Assembly (NCBI GenBank): GCA_965546615.1
Contig: CBEUVQ010000007.1
Coordinates: 19,335 to 83,334, forward strand
Direction of reading: 5' to 3'
DNA: 64,000 nucleotides
DNA from: CBEUVQ01 sp965546615
GTDB lineage: Bacteria; Bacillota; Desulfotomaculia; Desulfotomaculales; Desulfohalotomaculaceae
The notes under the pieces: model-generated
Databases searched by the model: none
Seen by the model: the letters and a program-made list of their open reading frames with translations, nothing else
What the model was told of the DNA's origin: nothing
Made by a program: the position numbers and the translations under genes
Part shown: positions 43,539-51,909 of the stretch, piece after piece
Position numbering within the stretch: the first letter of the stretch is position 1
How the letters are laid out: each line of letters opens with the position of its first letter

Positions 43539-44177
43539 TTAAAGCAGCGCTTTCTGAAAAATTTGTATTCCTATCCGTTCTATTGTCTTACCGACTTTCT
43601 CCTTACGCCCCGCCCGGTCAACATAAGTCTGCAGCAGTTTTTTTGCCGAAGCAATCGCCTGCCTTTCTGTTAAGTTTTGGGCCATTATATCGGCTGCCCG
43701 AGGTTTTAGCCCTCCGGTCATACCACCAATAGCTAACGTCCAGCCCTGTGGTGTGGCAATAAAGCCAACATCGCGCAGCATGGATTGCATGCAGCAGTTC
43801 GGACAGCCCGAAACAGCCACTTTTAATTTTCTTGGCAGGTTTATATCAGCTAACTCTTTTTCCAGATTAACCGCAAAGGATTGGCAATCCGCCAATCCCG
43901 ATGTACAGCTGTTTATTCCCGAGCAGTAGTTGATAACTAACAGCTTTTTTGGGTTTTTCTCATCCACATCCAATAATCCTAACTCTTTCCTGACTGCCGA
44001 TAAATCCTTATGCTTTACCCCGGCCAGCGTCATTGAACCTAAGCCTCTGACTTTGGCAATAGGAATATTGTATTTTTTCATTACTTGGCCAATGTTTCTA
44101 AGCTCAGCTTCATTTGTTATATTAAATGGAAAGTTAACTGAAATTGTTGTGGTTTTATCTCTCAGCTTCAATATCAT
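43539..44177 (-). CDS. Small nitrite/sulfite-reductase-like siroheme/4Fe-4S protein
   Basis: A 212-aa protein with an N-terminal ferredoxin-like half-domain (VRGLGSMTLAGVKHKDL) and a siroheme/4Fe-4S domain: CSGINSCTSGLADC, then VSGCPNCC, giving the Cys-x5-Cys...Cys-x3-Cys set of the family. It is about half the length of full sulfite reductases. The start is ATG 44177. It follows the crp/fnr gene by 15 nt, suggesting joint control. Electron donor and substrate are unknown. Confidence 0.8.
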   Translation of the reverse strand: MILKLRDKTTTISVNFPFNITNEAELRNIGQVMKKYNIPIAKVRGLGSMTLAGVKHKDLSAVRKELGLLDVDEKNPKKLLVINYCSGINSCTSGLADCQSFAVNLEKELADINLPRKLKVAVSGCPNCCMQSMLRDVGFIATPQGWTLAIGGMTGGLKPRAADIMAQNLTERQAIASAKKLLQTYVDRAGRKEKVGKTIERIGIQIFQKALL

Positions 44178-44192
44178 CACCAGCTTTCTCTG

Positions 44193-44903
44193 TTACTCTG
44201 TTTCGGCGATAGCGGTTAGTTCTTCTTCATTCAAAACTTTTAAAACCCGAGCTTTTAAACTTAATAACTTTTCTTTGCGAAATTCACTTAATACACGAGA
44301 AGCAGTTTCCTGCGTTAAGCCGCACATGTACGCTAAAGTTTGTACATTAATGGGCAGCTTTATTTCCATACCTTCCGGGGCATCCGCTCCTTGTTCTTTA
44401 GCTAGTCGCAAAATAACTGAAGCCATCCTTTGTCTCGCTCTTTTCAACGACAAATCGCGAATGATTTTTCTTGACATCGCCAATTTTGTTTCTAAAACAG
44501 ACAGCAGTCTAATCGCTACTTGAGGCTTAGTTTGCACCAGCTGCTGGTAGTATTCCAAAGAAATGCTGCAGTATACGCCGTCTTCATAACATTCTGCACT
44601 GACATCACATTTGCTGTCTGCGTTCAATGAAATATCACCAAACACCGCTCCCGGGCCTATAATATCAACAATTTGTTCTTTGCCGTCCGCACTTTCATAA
44701 TACAACTTCACTCGACCGTGCATAATAATATACAGTCCGCCGCATTTATCACCTTCAGAGTAAATTAATTGGCCGGTCTTCATTTTGTGTTTCAGTACGT
44801 TACTTTGAAATTCCCGTAAATCTTCCCCTTTTAAGTCGCATACAATGGTAAGTTTGCGAACCGGGCAGCCTTCACACTGCCAAATAGGTGATTTTACTTT
44901 CAA
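44193..44903 (-). CDS. Crp/Fnr-family regulator with N-terminal cysteines
   Basis: A 236-aa regulator. The N-terminus has Cys10, Cys13 and Cys22 (WQCEGCPVRKLTIVC), reminiscent of the FNR oxygen-sensing cluster. Then a cyclic-nucleotide-type beta barrel (GDKCGGLYIIMHGRVKLYY...) and a winged HTH (CGLTQETASRVLSEFRKEKLL). TTG 44903 follows GGGGGTGA. It heads the operon with the sulfite-reductase-like gene. Confidence 0.85.
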   Translation of the reverse strand: MKVKSPIWQCEGCPVRKLTIVCDLKGEDLREFQSNVLKHKMKTGQLIYSEGDKCGGLYIIMHGRVKLYYESADGKEQIVDIIGPGAVFGDISLNADSKCDVSAECYEDGVYCSISLEYYQQLVQTKPQVAIRLLSVLETKLAMSRKIIRDLSLKRARQRMASVILRLAKEQGADAPEGMEIKLPINVQTLAYMCGLTQETASRVLSEFRKEKLLSLKARVLKVLNEEELTAIAETE

Positions 44904-45076
44904 GCAGTCACCCCCGTTAATCGTTTCTTGTATAATCGTATAAATTATTTAATATAACTGTAAATCTTCCTCTCGACAAAGAATCGGAATTAATGTGATT
45001 TTGATCATTCGATTCAGGTATGATAAATGTTAATATTAACAATGGTAGTTTAACAATTATCTAAGGAGTGATCAAG

Positions 45077-45463
45077 ATGTCCAAAATCAAAAGACAAATC
45101 ATAAAAATCGATGAAGAGAAGTGCAACGGCTGCGGCAACTGCGTCAGCCCTTGCGCTGAAGGAGCAATAGAAATTGTAAACGGCAAAGCTAAAGTAATTA
45201 AAGAGGAATTATGCGACGGAGCCGGTTTTTGTCTCGGAACCTGTCCGACAGGTGCTCTTTCACTGGAAACAAGAGAGGCTGAACCCTTTTCTGAAGAAGC
45301 GGTTGAGCAGCATAAACAACAGCAAGGGAAAGTATACTTTGAGCCCCAAAAATGTTTTGTCTGCGGTACTTCCGAAATGGACAAACCGCTTTTGCCCTGC
45401 CGCAAAACCGGCGAAAGCTTATGGGTATGCACCCGCTGCCTGCCGTCTCTCATTCACGGCTAA
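45077..45463 (+). CDS. Ferredoxin-like protein with extra zinc-ribbon-type tail
   Basis: A 128-aa protein. Residues 10-60 have CNGCGNCVSPC and CDGAGFCLGTCP, a two-cluster ferredoxin with a changed second loop. The tail holds CFVCGTSEMD, CRKTGE and CTRCLPSL, likely a zinc site. ATG 45077 is chosen over GTG 45068 for spacing from AAGGAG. It may be an electron carrier responding to the adjacent FNR-like regulators. Confidence 0.8.
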   Translation: MSKIKRQIIKIDEEKCNGCGNCVSPCAEGAIEIVNGKAKVIKEELCDGAGFCLGTCPTGALSLETREAEPFSEEAVEQHKQQQGKVYFEPQKCFVCGTSEMDKPLLPCRKTGESLWVCTRCLPSLIHG

Positions 45464-45471
45464 ACTGCAAG

Positions 45472-45513
45472 AACAAAGCCTTGGCGCAACCCTAATCCAA
45501 GGCTTTGTTTCTT
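45472..45513 (+). terminator. Terminator after the ferredoxin-like gene
   Basis: AACAAAGCCTTGG (45472-45484) pairs with CCAAGGCTTTGTT (45497-45509), followed by TCTTTCC. Confidence 0.85.
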
Positions 45514-45581
45514 TCCTTATGAAAATTCAGATTCCGCTGCAAACAACAGCCAATATTTTTGCAGAGCGTAAATTTTATTTT

Positions 45582-46262
45582 TTACATTAGGCTGCGCAAT
45601 TTTTGACGGTCTTTAATAATAATTTGGCGGCGGTTTACATCTACTAAGCCGGATTTTTTTAAGTCGCTGATAATTCTGTTGGCAGATTCTCTTGATGTTC
45701 CGATCATACTGGCCAACTCTTGGTTGGTTAGAGCAAAATCAATCACTATACCCTCTTCCATCTTTTTCCCATACTCCGCAGCCATCTCTAAAAGAATAAA
45801 TATCAGTCTTCGCCGCACATCATTTAACGCAAGGCTAACTGCCCTTTCTTGAGCAATACGCAGCCGCTTGCCCATAATGCGCAGGATAGCAATCGCTATA
45901 TCCGGGTGACTGCCAATTAACTGTTCCATATCTTTATTCCTAATTACGCCAATCAGCGAATCTTTTTGTACTTCAGCAGTTACCGGATACTCTCCGTTAT
46001 CAAACAATACCACCTCTGCAAAAACTTCTCCGGGATGGATGAACTGCAAAATGTGCTCCCGGCCGTCTTCAGTACGTTTCGCAAGTTTTACCAAACCTTT
46101 TTTTAAAATAAAAATAGCTTCACCGGTGTCCCCCTCAATAAAAACCAAATGCCCCTTTGCATAATGACGATCTCTAACCAAGCCGGCAATTTCCGTAAGA
46201 TATTTTTCATCTAAATCTGCAAAAAGCGAACAATTTTTTAAATACTTTATGATTTCTTTCAT
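45582..46262 (-). CDS. Second Crp/Fnr-family regulator
   Basis: A 226-aa Crp/Fnr protein: beta-barrel domain (VFIEGDTGEAIFILKKGLVKLAK), dimer helix, and a winged HTH (LASMIGTSRESANRIISDLKKSGLV). It lacks the N-terminal Cys set of the 44.2-kb paralogue, keeping only Cys11, so it may sense a different signal. It lies 13 nt downstream of the methyltransferase gene. Confidence 0.85.
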   Translation of the reverse strand: MKEIIKYLKNCSLFADLDEKYLTEIAGLVRDRHYAKGHLVFIEGDTGEAIFILKKGLVKLAKRTEDGREHILQFIHPGEVFAEVVLFDNGEYPVTAEVQKDSLIGVIRNKDMEQLIGSHPDIAIAILRIMGKRLRIAQERAVSLALNDVRRRLIFILLEMAAEYGKKMEEGIVIDFALTNQELASMIGTSRESANRIISDLKKSGLVDVNRRQIIIKDRQKLRSLM

Positions 46263-46275
46263 CTCAGCTCAGCAC

Positions 46276-47013
46276 CTATTTTTTATACGCTTTAACCACC
46301 AAAGGGATTCGGTTATTTTGTACCGGACTGCGGTCAAAACCGGCGTAGAGCTCACAATTGGCAAAGCCGGCTGCTTCCAAATGCCCGACCAGCTGCTTCG
46401 GGCGCAAAGGTCTAAGCAGCACACTGCCGGCATCTAATGTATGTTCTTCCTTGTTTTTACTTAATATTAACGAAGTTGTAAACTCAATTAAACCGTCATC
46501 CCGAAATTGATATTGACGGGTAAACACCAATCCTTCTTCTTGATTGCGGATATCCGGCAGCATCGTGATGCTGTTGTCTACAATGTAATCGTAATTAAGA
46601 ATTTGAATTACCAGCAGTCCACCTTGTTTACATAATCTGTGCATTTCTTTTAAAGCTGCGGTTAAATCTTCATCAGTCAGCAAATGCACCAGCGAATTGC
46701 CGATGCAGACCACCGCATCAAACGGCTTTTTAAGATCAGGAAGTTTCCTCATATCCCCCAATAAAAATCGCACATCGGCAGTATTGCGCCGAGCAGCTTT
46801 TTGCCGGGCATAATGAATCATCTTTTCTTCACAATCCACCCCAACAACTTCTAACCCCCAACCGGCAAAAGCTAAACTATAGCTGCCGGTACCGCAGGCC
46901 AAATCCAACACTGTTTTTACATCATGCTTTTGAAATTCTTCCTTAAAAAAACGCAGCTGGTTTTCTCCCGCCGGAAAAATACCATCATAATATCGAGCTA
47001 AGTTTTGATACAT
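46276..47013 (-). CDS. Class I SAM-dependent methyltransferase
   Basis: A 245-aa protein with motif I VLDLACGTGSYSLAFA, an acidic loop GVDCEEKMI, motif II RFLLGDMRKLP and DAVVCIGNSLVHL. ATG 47013 follows GCAGAGGAGG; the longer frame to 47154 is not supported. Substrate unknown. Confidence 0.85.
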   Translation of the reverse strand: MYQNLARYYDGIFPAGENQLRFFKEEFQKHDVKTVLDLACGTGSYSLAFAGWGLEVVGVDCEEKMIHYARQKAARRNTADVRFLLGDMRKLPDLKKPFDAVVCIGNSLVHLLTDEDLTAALKEMHRLCKQGGLLVIQILNYDYIVDNSITMLPDIRNQEEGLVFTRQYQFRDDGLIEFTTSLILSKNKEEHTLDAGSVLLRPLRPKQLVGHLEAAGFANCELYAGFDRSPVQNNRIPLVVKAYKK

Positions 47014-47159
47014 AAAAAAACCTCCTCTGCACTTACCGCTATTATACAGCAATGCTGCCTGAATAATACAACCTTCAGTATAAATACTAATATCAAGTGA
47101 AATTATATTAATTAGATTAAATAAACTCAGTCTATAAAAAGGAGCTCTAAACACTCAGC

Positions 47160-48158
47160 ATGATTAAAAACAAAAAAGCCTACCACACTTTTTTAGATAT
47201 GCTGTCTTCAATGCAGCTGGGTTTATCACTGTTAATAATAATTGTTATTGCAGCTGTTTTCAGCACAATTATCCCCCAGCAGCAGCCGCTGATTTTTTAT
47301 CAGGCAGAATACGGGCATGTTTTAGGCACGGTAATGTTTTACGGAGGCTTTACAGCGGTTTATAAAAGCAGTTGGTTTTTAGCTGCCGTTTTTATTTTGC
47401 TTGCCAATCTTTGTGCCTGCACTTATCAACGTTACCGTCGATATACAAAACAAATAAATTTGCGGCAGTACAGTTCCGCCCTGCTTCATCTCGGGCTAAT
47501 AGTATTAATTATCGGGGGATTAATTAGTGCCTTTTGGAGTAAAAGCAGCTATTTTGAGGTGCCGGTAAACGGCATAATCAAAATGACTGATCATGGTTAC
47601 CCATTTGACTTGCGGGTGGATAATTTCAAAATTGATTATTATTCTTCAAAAGATACTGCAAGCGTTGAACCAAAGCAGCCTAAACAATATCGTTCACAAT
47701 TAACTGTTTTGTCTGACGGCAAAGAACTGTACAGCAAAGAAATTAAAGTTAATCACCCCTTAAACTTTAAAGGAACCAAAGTATATCAAGCTAATTACGG
47801 TTTGCTGATACAAGGCCAGTTGACAAATGAAGGAAAAACCAGAGAATTTAAGGTAACTGCCGGGGAAATAACAACACTGGGCGGTAATTATTTAATCAAG
47901 GCCGTTCCTGCCAGCGGCGATTATAATGCCCCGGAAGAAAACGGGGTTCTTTATGGTTTGTATCAGCAAAACAAACCATTTTTAGGGCGTGCCAACCTAA
48001 ACGAAAAAATAGATTTACCGTGCGGCACAATACAGTTTACTGCGGTAAAACCGTTTACCGGGTTGGAAGTAAAGCGGGATCCCGGTGTACCGGTGGTATG
48101 GACAGGCTTTTTTTTGGTTACTGTTGGCTTAACAATCCGTCTTTACTGCAAAAATTAA
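47160..48158 (+). CDS. resB: Cytochrome c biogenesis protein ResB/Ccs1
   Basis: A 332-aa membrane protein of system II cytochrome c maturation, supplying reduced apocytochrome to the heme ligase. Three N-terminal helices (LSSMQLGLSLLIIIVIAAVFSTIIPQ first), a large extracytoplasmic domain and one C-terminal helix. The only upstream ribosome-like site, AAGGAG, is about 15 nt from ATG 47160, which is unusually far; an in-frame stop at 47148 excludes a longer start. Confidence 0.88.
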   Translation: MIKNKKAYHTFLDMLSSMQLGLSLLIIIVIAAVFSTIIPQQQPLIFYQAEYGHVLGTVMFYGGFTAVYKSSWFLAAVFILLANLCACTYQRYRRYTKQINLRQYSSALLHLGLIVLIIGGLISAFWSKSSYFEVPVNGIIKMTDHGYPFDLRVDNFKIDYYSSKDTASVEPKQPKQYRSQLTVLSDGKELYSKEIKVNHPLNFKGTKVYQANYGLLIQGQLTNEGKTREFKVTAGEITTLGGNYLIKAVPASGDYNAPEENGVLYGLYQQNKPFLGRANLNEKIDLPCGTIQFTAVKPFTGLEVKRDPGVPVVWTGFFLVTVGLTIRLYCKN

Positions 48159-48171
48159 GGAGGAAATTGTT

Positions 48172-48978
48172 ATGTATTATAACTGGAGCATTGGCTTAAC
48201 TACGCTGGCATTTAGCGGTTACTTAATCAGCAGCTTGTTATACCTAATTGTTGCTTGGATTAACCGTGTCTTTTTCGGCAAATTGGCTTACTGGACAGCA
48301 GCATTATCATTCGCTGTTCACACCACCGCATTGGCGATGCATTCCCTCGCTGCTGGCCGCTTGCCCTTTGCTTCGATGCAGGAATTTGTACTTTTATTTG
48401 CTTGGGGCGTAGCACTGATTTATCTGTTTGTTCAGTCCAGATTTCAAATTCCGCTTTTAGGAATTTTAGTGCTGCCTTTGACAGTAGTGCTGTTGGCCTA
48501 TGCCTCAGCATTAAGCAGCGAAATTCGCCCTCTTATGCCGGCATTACAGAGCTATTGGCTGCAGTTTCATGTCATTGTCGCGGTACTTGCCTACGGTGCT
48601 TTTGGTGTATCATTTGGAGCAGCTGTATTATATCTGATGCGAAGTAAAAATGATGCAATCACACAGCTGCCCTCTCTCGATAAGCTGGAAAAGCTGCTTT
48701 ACCGTTCCATTGCTTTTGGCTTTCCGTTTATGACGCTGGTATTAATTACCGGAGCAGTATGGGCCGAGCAGGTGTGGGGACGCTATTGGAGTTGGGATCC
48801 TAAAGAAACCTGGGCATTAATAACCTGGATTATTTACGCTCTTTATTTGCACGCCAGGCTTTCACGTGGTTGGCAGGGCAAGCGTGCAGCATGGATGGCG
48901 ATAATCGGATTCGCCTCTGTAATCTTCACATTGTTTGGTGTCACCATTTTTATGTCCGGTTTACACAGTTACAGTTAA
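48172..48978 (+). CDS. ccsA: Cytochrome c biogenesis protein CcsA/ResC
   Basis: A 268-aa heme handling protein of system II, with about eight helices. The WWD-type signature is visible as WAEQVWGRYWSWDPKETWALITW. Histidines flanking it are likely heme ligands. Starts 13 nt after resB with GGAGGAAA. Implies the cell makes c-type cytochromes; none are in this window. Confidence 0.92.
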   Translation: MYYNWSIGLTTLAFSGYLISSLLYLIVAWINRVFFGKLAYWTAALSFAVHTTALAMHSLAAGRLPFASMQEFVLLFAWGVALIYLFVQSRFQIPLLGILVLPLTVVLLAYASALSSEIRPLMPALQSYWLQFHVIVAVLAYGAFGVSFGAAVLYLMRSKNDAITQLPSLDKLEKLLYRSIAFGFPFMTLVLITGAVWAEQVWGRYWSWDPKETWALITWIIYALYLHARLSRGWQGKRAAWMAIIGFASVIFTLFGVTIFMSGLHSYS

Positions 48979-48991
48979 GGGGCTGAAAAAA

Positions 48992-50233
48992 TTGTCAGAA
49001 CAAAAAATTGTGATCTTAGGAGCCGGTTATGCCGGATTAAAAGCCGCCCGCACGCTTAATGATTATTTAGGCAGCAGCAGTAAGTACCAGTTGGTGTTAA
49101 TAAACAAGCACAATTTTCATATGTTTATGACCAGAATGCATGAACATGCTGTCGGCACATGCGAAGAATATGATGTAATGGTGCCGCTGGATGAAGTCTT
49201 AGAAAAGACTTGCATTAAATTCATTAAAGGTTGGGCAGATGACATTGACTTAGATAATAAAATAGTTGTAGTAAACCACGGCGAAATAAAAATTCCCTTT
49301 AAATATCTGCTTGTTGCTCTGGGCAGCGAACCGGAATACTATAACATTGAAGGGCTGAAAGAACACAGCGTCAGCCTGCGCAGTTTGTACAGCTCCGGTA
49401 AAATTCGCCGCCATATCGAACGGTTATTAAATCAAGCTGCAAAAATGCCGCCCGGGAAAGAACGAAGAAAAATACTCACCTTTATTGTCGGTGGCGGCGG
49501 TCTTACCGGAGTGGAATTTGCCGGTGAACTTGCTTATCGATTGGAAAAATCTAAAGAACGCTACGGACTTAATCGCTCGGATTACAAAATAATTCTGGTG
49601 GAAGGCGCTCAGGAACTGCTGCCGGGAATGCCGGCAGACATGGGTCAGTACAGTAAAAAAACGTTAGAAGAGATGGGCATAGAGGTGCTTACCGGAGAAC
49701 CGGTTAAAAAAGTAACAGCAGATACCGTTTACTTAAGTTCAGGACGGGAAGTAAAATATCATACTTTCCTCTGGGCCGGGGGAATCAGAGGAAATAAAAT
49801 TTTAACTCGGTCCGGCTTTCAAACCGATGCTCGGGGAAGGGTGCCGGTTAACAAGTACCTTCAGTACGTTGATAACCCGCAAATTTATGTCGTCGGCGAC
49901 AGTGCTTTCGCCAAAGATCCCCACACCGGAAACCCGGTAGTACCCACAGCACAAGCAGCACTGCAGCAGGGTGAATTAGCCGCTTATAACATTTATGCCG
50001 ACATCACCGGCAAAAACAAAAAAATTTACCGTCCTGTTTTACTGGGTACATTGATTTCCATCGGCCGCCGGAAAGGATTGGGTAAAATTAAAACCTTTAA
50101 AATCAAAGGTGCTGCCGCTGCTTTGTTAAAAGATATCATTCCGATCAAATATCGTTTTTCACTAGGCGGCTTAAAAATATTGAAAAAGAATTATGTAAAG
50201 AAAAACAAACTGCATAATCAACCGGTGGTCTAA
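48992..50233 (+). CDS. NDH-2-like FAD-dependent NAD(P)H dehydrogenase
   Basis: A 413-aa monotopic flavoprotein. FAD-binding IVILGAGYAGLKAARTL at the N-terminus, NAD-binding FIVGGGGLTGVEFAGEL in the middle and YVVGDSAF before the C-terminal membrane-anchoring part. The TTG 48992 is preferred, after AAGGGG; an ATG at 48935 overlaps ccsA and gives a non-homologous leader. Probably transfers electrons from NADH to quinone. Confidence 0.85.
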   Translation: MSEQKIVILGAGYAGLKAARTLNDYLGSSSKYQLVLINKHNFHMFMTRMHEHAVGTCEEYDVMVPLDEVLEKTCIKFIKGWADDIDLDNKIVVVNHGEIKIPFKYLLVALGSEPEYYNIEGLKEHSVSLRSLYSSGKIRRHIERLLNQAAKMPPGKERRKILTFIVGGGGLTGVEFAGELAYRLEKSKERYGLNRSDYKIILVEGAQELLPGMPADMGQYSKKTLEEMGIEVLTGEPVKKVTADTVYLSSGREVKYHTFLWAGGIRGNKILTRSGFQTDARGRVPVNKYLQYVDNPQIYVVGDSAFAKDPHTGNPVVPTAQAALQQGELAAYNIYADITGKNKKIYRPVLLGTLISIGRRKGLGKIKTFKIKGAAAALLKDIIPIKYRFSLGGLKILKKNYVKKNKLHNQPVV

Positions 50234-50273
50234 TCAAAAGCACCTCTGCCTTTTAAAGGAGAGGTGCTTTTGA
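50234..50273. terminator. Bidirectional terminator between ndh-like and hdr operons
   Basis: TCAAAAGCACCTCT (50234-50247) pairs with AGAGGTGCTTTTGA (50260-50273); both convergent transcripts end here. Confidence 0.9.
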
Positions 50274-50276
50274 TGT

Positions 50277-51392
50277 TTATCTCGGATCCAACTCCACTTC
50301 TTTGTAAGTAGCAAGCGGCAGCGGCTCGCCAACATCTTTACCCGGTTGATAATCAAACAAGTTCTGCACTTTTTTGCTCATTACTTGGAACATCATGCCC
50401 ACCGGAATATCGCTGGGACAGGCAGCCTCACACTGTCCACAACCAACGCAGGAAGCACCCATGTGGTTTGCACGGGTTAAGTGGAAAAGCACTGTATCGG
50501 TCGGCATTTCAATGCGGCCTTTTCGAGCGGCCCAAGACAAGTATTTTTCTCCGTCATGCTGGAATGTGGGACTTAAGAAAACACATTCTCTGCAGAAACA
50601 AATCGGACAGGCCTGACGGCAGTTGCTGCATTTTAAACAGGCTGCTAATTCTTCCATTAAGCTGTCCATACTGCTTAGTTTTTCGCTGTACTCCGCCAGT
50701 ACTTTTTCTTTTTTAGCCGCCCGCTCTTCTTTCAATCTGTTAATGGTATCGCGACGTTGGGTTGGCTCGGTGGTTTCTTTTAAACCCAATCCTTTCAACT
50801 GATCAACCAGATTTTCTTCAACTTCAATTAACAGCGCGGCATTAGCATCCATCCCAACCCAACCGATATGGATTTGCGCATGTTCTGCAGTTATATGATC
50901 ACATATTTGACAGGAAGGGCGAACATCAACGTTATCAACTGCCGTTTGACCGACAGCAGCTTGAGCTGCCCATCCTACCGGATTAAGCTTGCCGGCTTTA
51001 ACTAACTGTCTGTAATCATTAGGGGAAAATGTACCTAAGCAGTCAACACCGATGATGATTAAGTTTTCCAAATTAGCCTGCTGAAGTTTCACTAATTCAA
51101 TCAGAGCACGTACCTCACAAGACCGAAGCACTACACCAACCTTTTGTTTTAATTCGCGGAAGGTAAGATCAGCCACTATCCGAGCCGCATTCTGCAAGCT
51201 GATCGGCGCCAGCGGATTTACGTCAGTTAGTGCCTCAGGATCTTTAACTAATGTTTGTACCGCAACCTGGCCGCTGCCCATTTGCTGCACCAACAGAGCT
51301 TCTACCACACCGTCAGTTAATAAACTTTTCATTAACTTAACCAAGCCAGCTGCCGGATTATTATTTTCTACATTTAAAACAAAATTTTTCAT
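50277..51392 (-). CDS. FrhB/FdhB-like iron-sulfur protein of the Hdr operon
   Basis: A 371-aa protein. The N-terminal half resembles the beta subunit of F420-reducing hydrogenase/formate dehydrogenase (GVVLRSCEVRALIELVKL, IIIGVDCLGTFS). It then has Cys252, 255, 258, 262 (CLKCSNCRQACP), more Cys in ICFCREC, and a second cluster at Cys315-325 (CVGCGQCEAACP). It begins after AAGGAGGTGAGATAGCC, which overlaps the mvhD stop. It probably passes electrons between HdrABC-MvhD and a dehydrogenase located elsewhere; which one cannot be read here. Confidence 0.8.
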   Translation of the reverse strand: MKNFVLNVENNNPAAGLVKLMKSLLTDGVVEALLVQQMGSGQVAVQTLVKDPEALTDVNPLAPISLQNAARIVADLTFRELKQKVGVVLRSCEVRALIELVKLQQANLENLIIIGVDCLGTFSPNDYRQLVKAGKLNPVGWAAQAAVGQTAVDNVDVRPSCQICDHITAEHAQIHIGWVGMDANAALLIEVEENLVDQLKGLGLKETTEPTQRRDTINRLKEERAAKKEKVLAEYSEKLSSMDSLMEELAACLKCSNCRQACPICFCRECVFLSPTFQHDGEKYLSWAARKGRIEMPTDTVLFHLTRANHMGASCVGCGQCEAACPSDIPVGMMFQVMSKKVQNLFDYQPGKDVGEPLPLATYKEVELDPR

Positions 51393-51407
51393 GGCTATCT
51401 CACCTCC

Positions 51408-51854
51408 TTAAGTTTGCCATTTTTTACGCATAGGGTTAGGGCCCAGTTGTTTCAGTTTCTCAACCATTTCAGTAATTGTTTGGCCAAATTTATTGCCTTC
51501 AGAGGCACTGATAAATCTAAACCATAAGCGATCTTCTTCAAATCCATACTGTTTTAAAACTTCTTTCACCATCGCAATTTTGCGACGGGCTTTGTAATTG
51601 CCACTACCATAGTGGCAGTCACCAGGGTGTCACCCACCTACCAGTACACCATCGGCTCCTTCTAATAACGGGCGCAAAAGATACATTGGGTCAACCGAAC
51701 CGGTGCACATTACCCGAATAATGCGCACATTGGGTGGGTACTGAACCCGGGAAGTACCGGCCAAATCAGCACCGGTGTAAGAACACCAGTTGCACATTAA
51801 GCCGACAATTTTCGGTTCAAACTGGGCATCGAGTTTTTCTTCCGGAATGCTCAC
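51408..51854 (-). CDS. mvhD: MvhD-type [2Fe-2S] subunit, selenoprotein with in-frame UGA
   Basis: A 148-aa protein read through TGA at 51632-51630. The sequence before it is LEGADGVLVGG, then Sec75, then HPGDCHYGSGNYKARRK; in other MvhD proteins a Cys occupies this site (GCHPGDCHY). Cys21, Cys24, Cys50 and Cys80 are the other likely ligands. Fifteen nt after the start of the TGA codon, TGCCACT and AGTGGCA pair perfectly around loop ATGGT, a SECIS-like hairpin. The start is GTG 51854 after AAGGAGG. It connects HdrA to its electron donor. Methanococcal VhuD is a known selenoprotein of this family. Confidence 0.92.
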
Positions 51855-51909
51855 AGCTGAAACCTCCTTTACTCAATTTGTCTTTTGTAATTAATAATTA
51901 TTAAAAAAT

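Noticed and set aside
43490..43732. AAGGAGTGA followed by a 78-codon plus-strand frame antisense to the sulfite-reductase-like gene
   Set aside because: No ATG at proper spacing, the frame is a shadow of a conserved gene on the other strand, and the product has no recognisable features. May be a relic promoter/ribosome site.
51408..51640. mvhD as a truncated 74-aa gene followed by junk
   Set aside because: The in-frame continuation HPGDCHYGSGNYKARRK is the family's most conserved segment and the frame runs uninterrupted to a stop that overlaps the next ribosome site.
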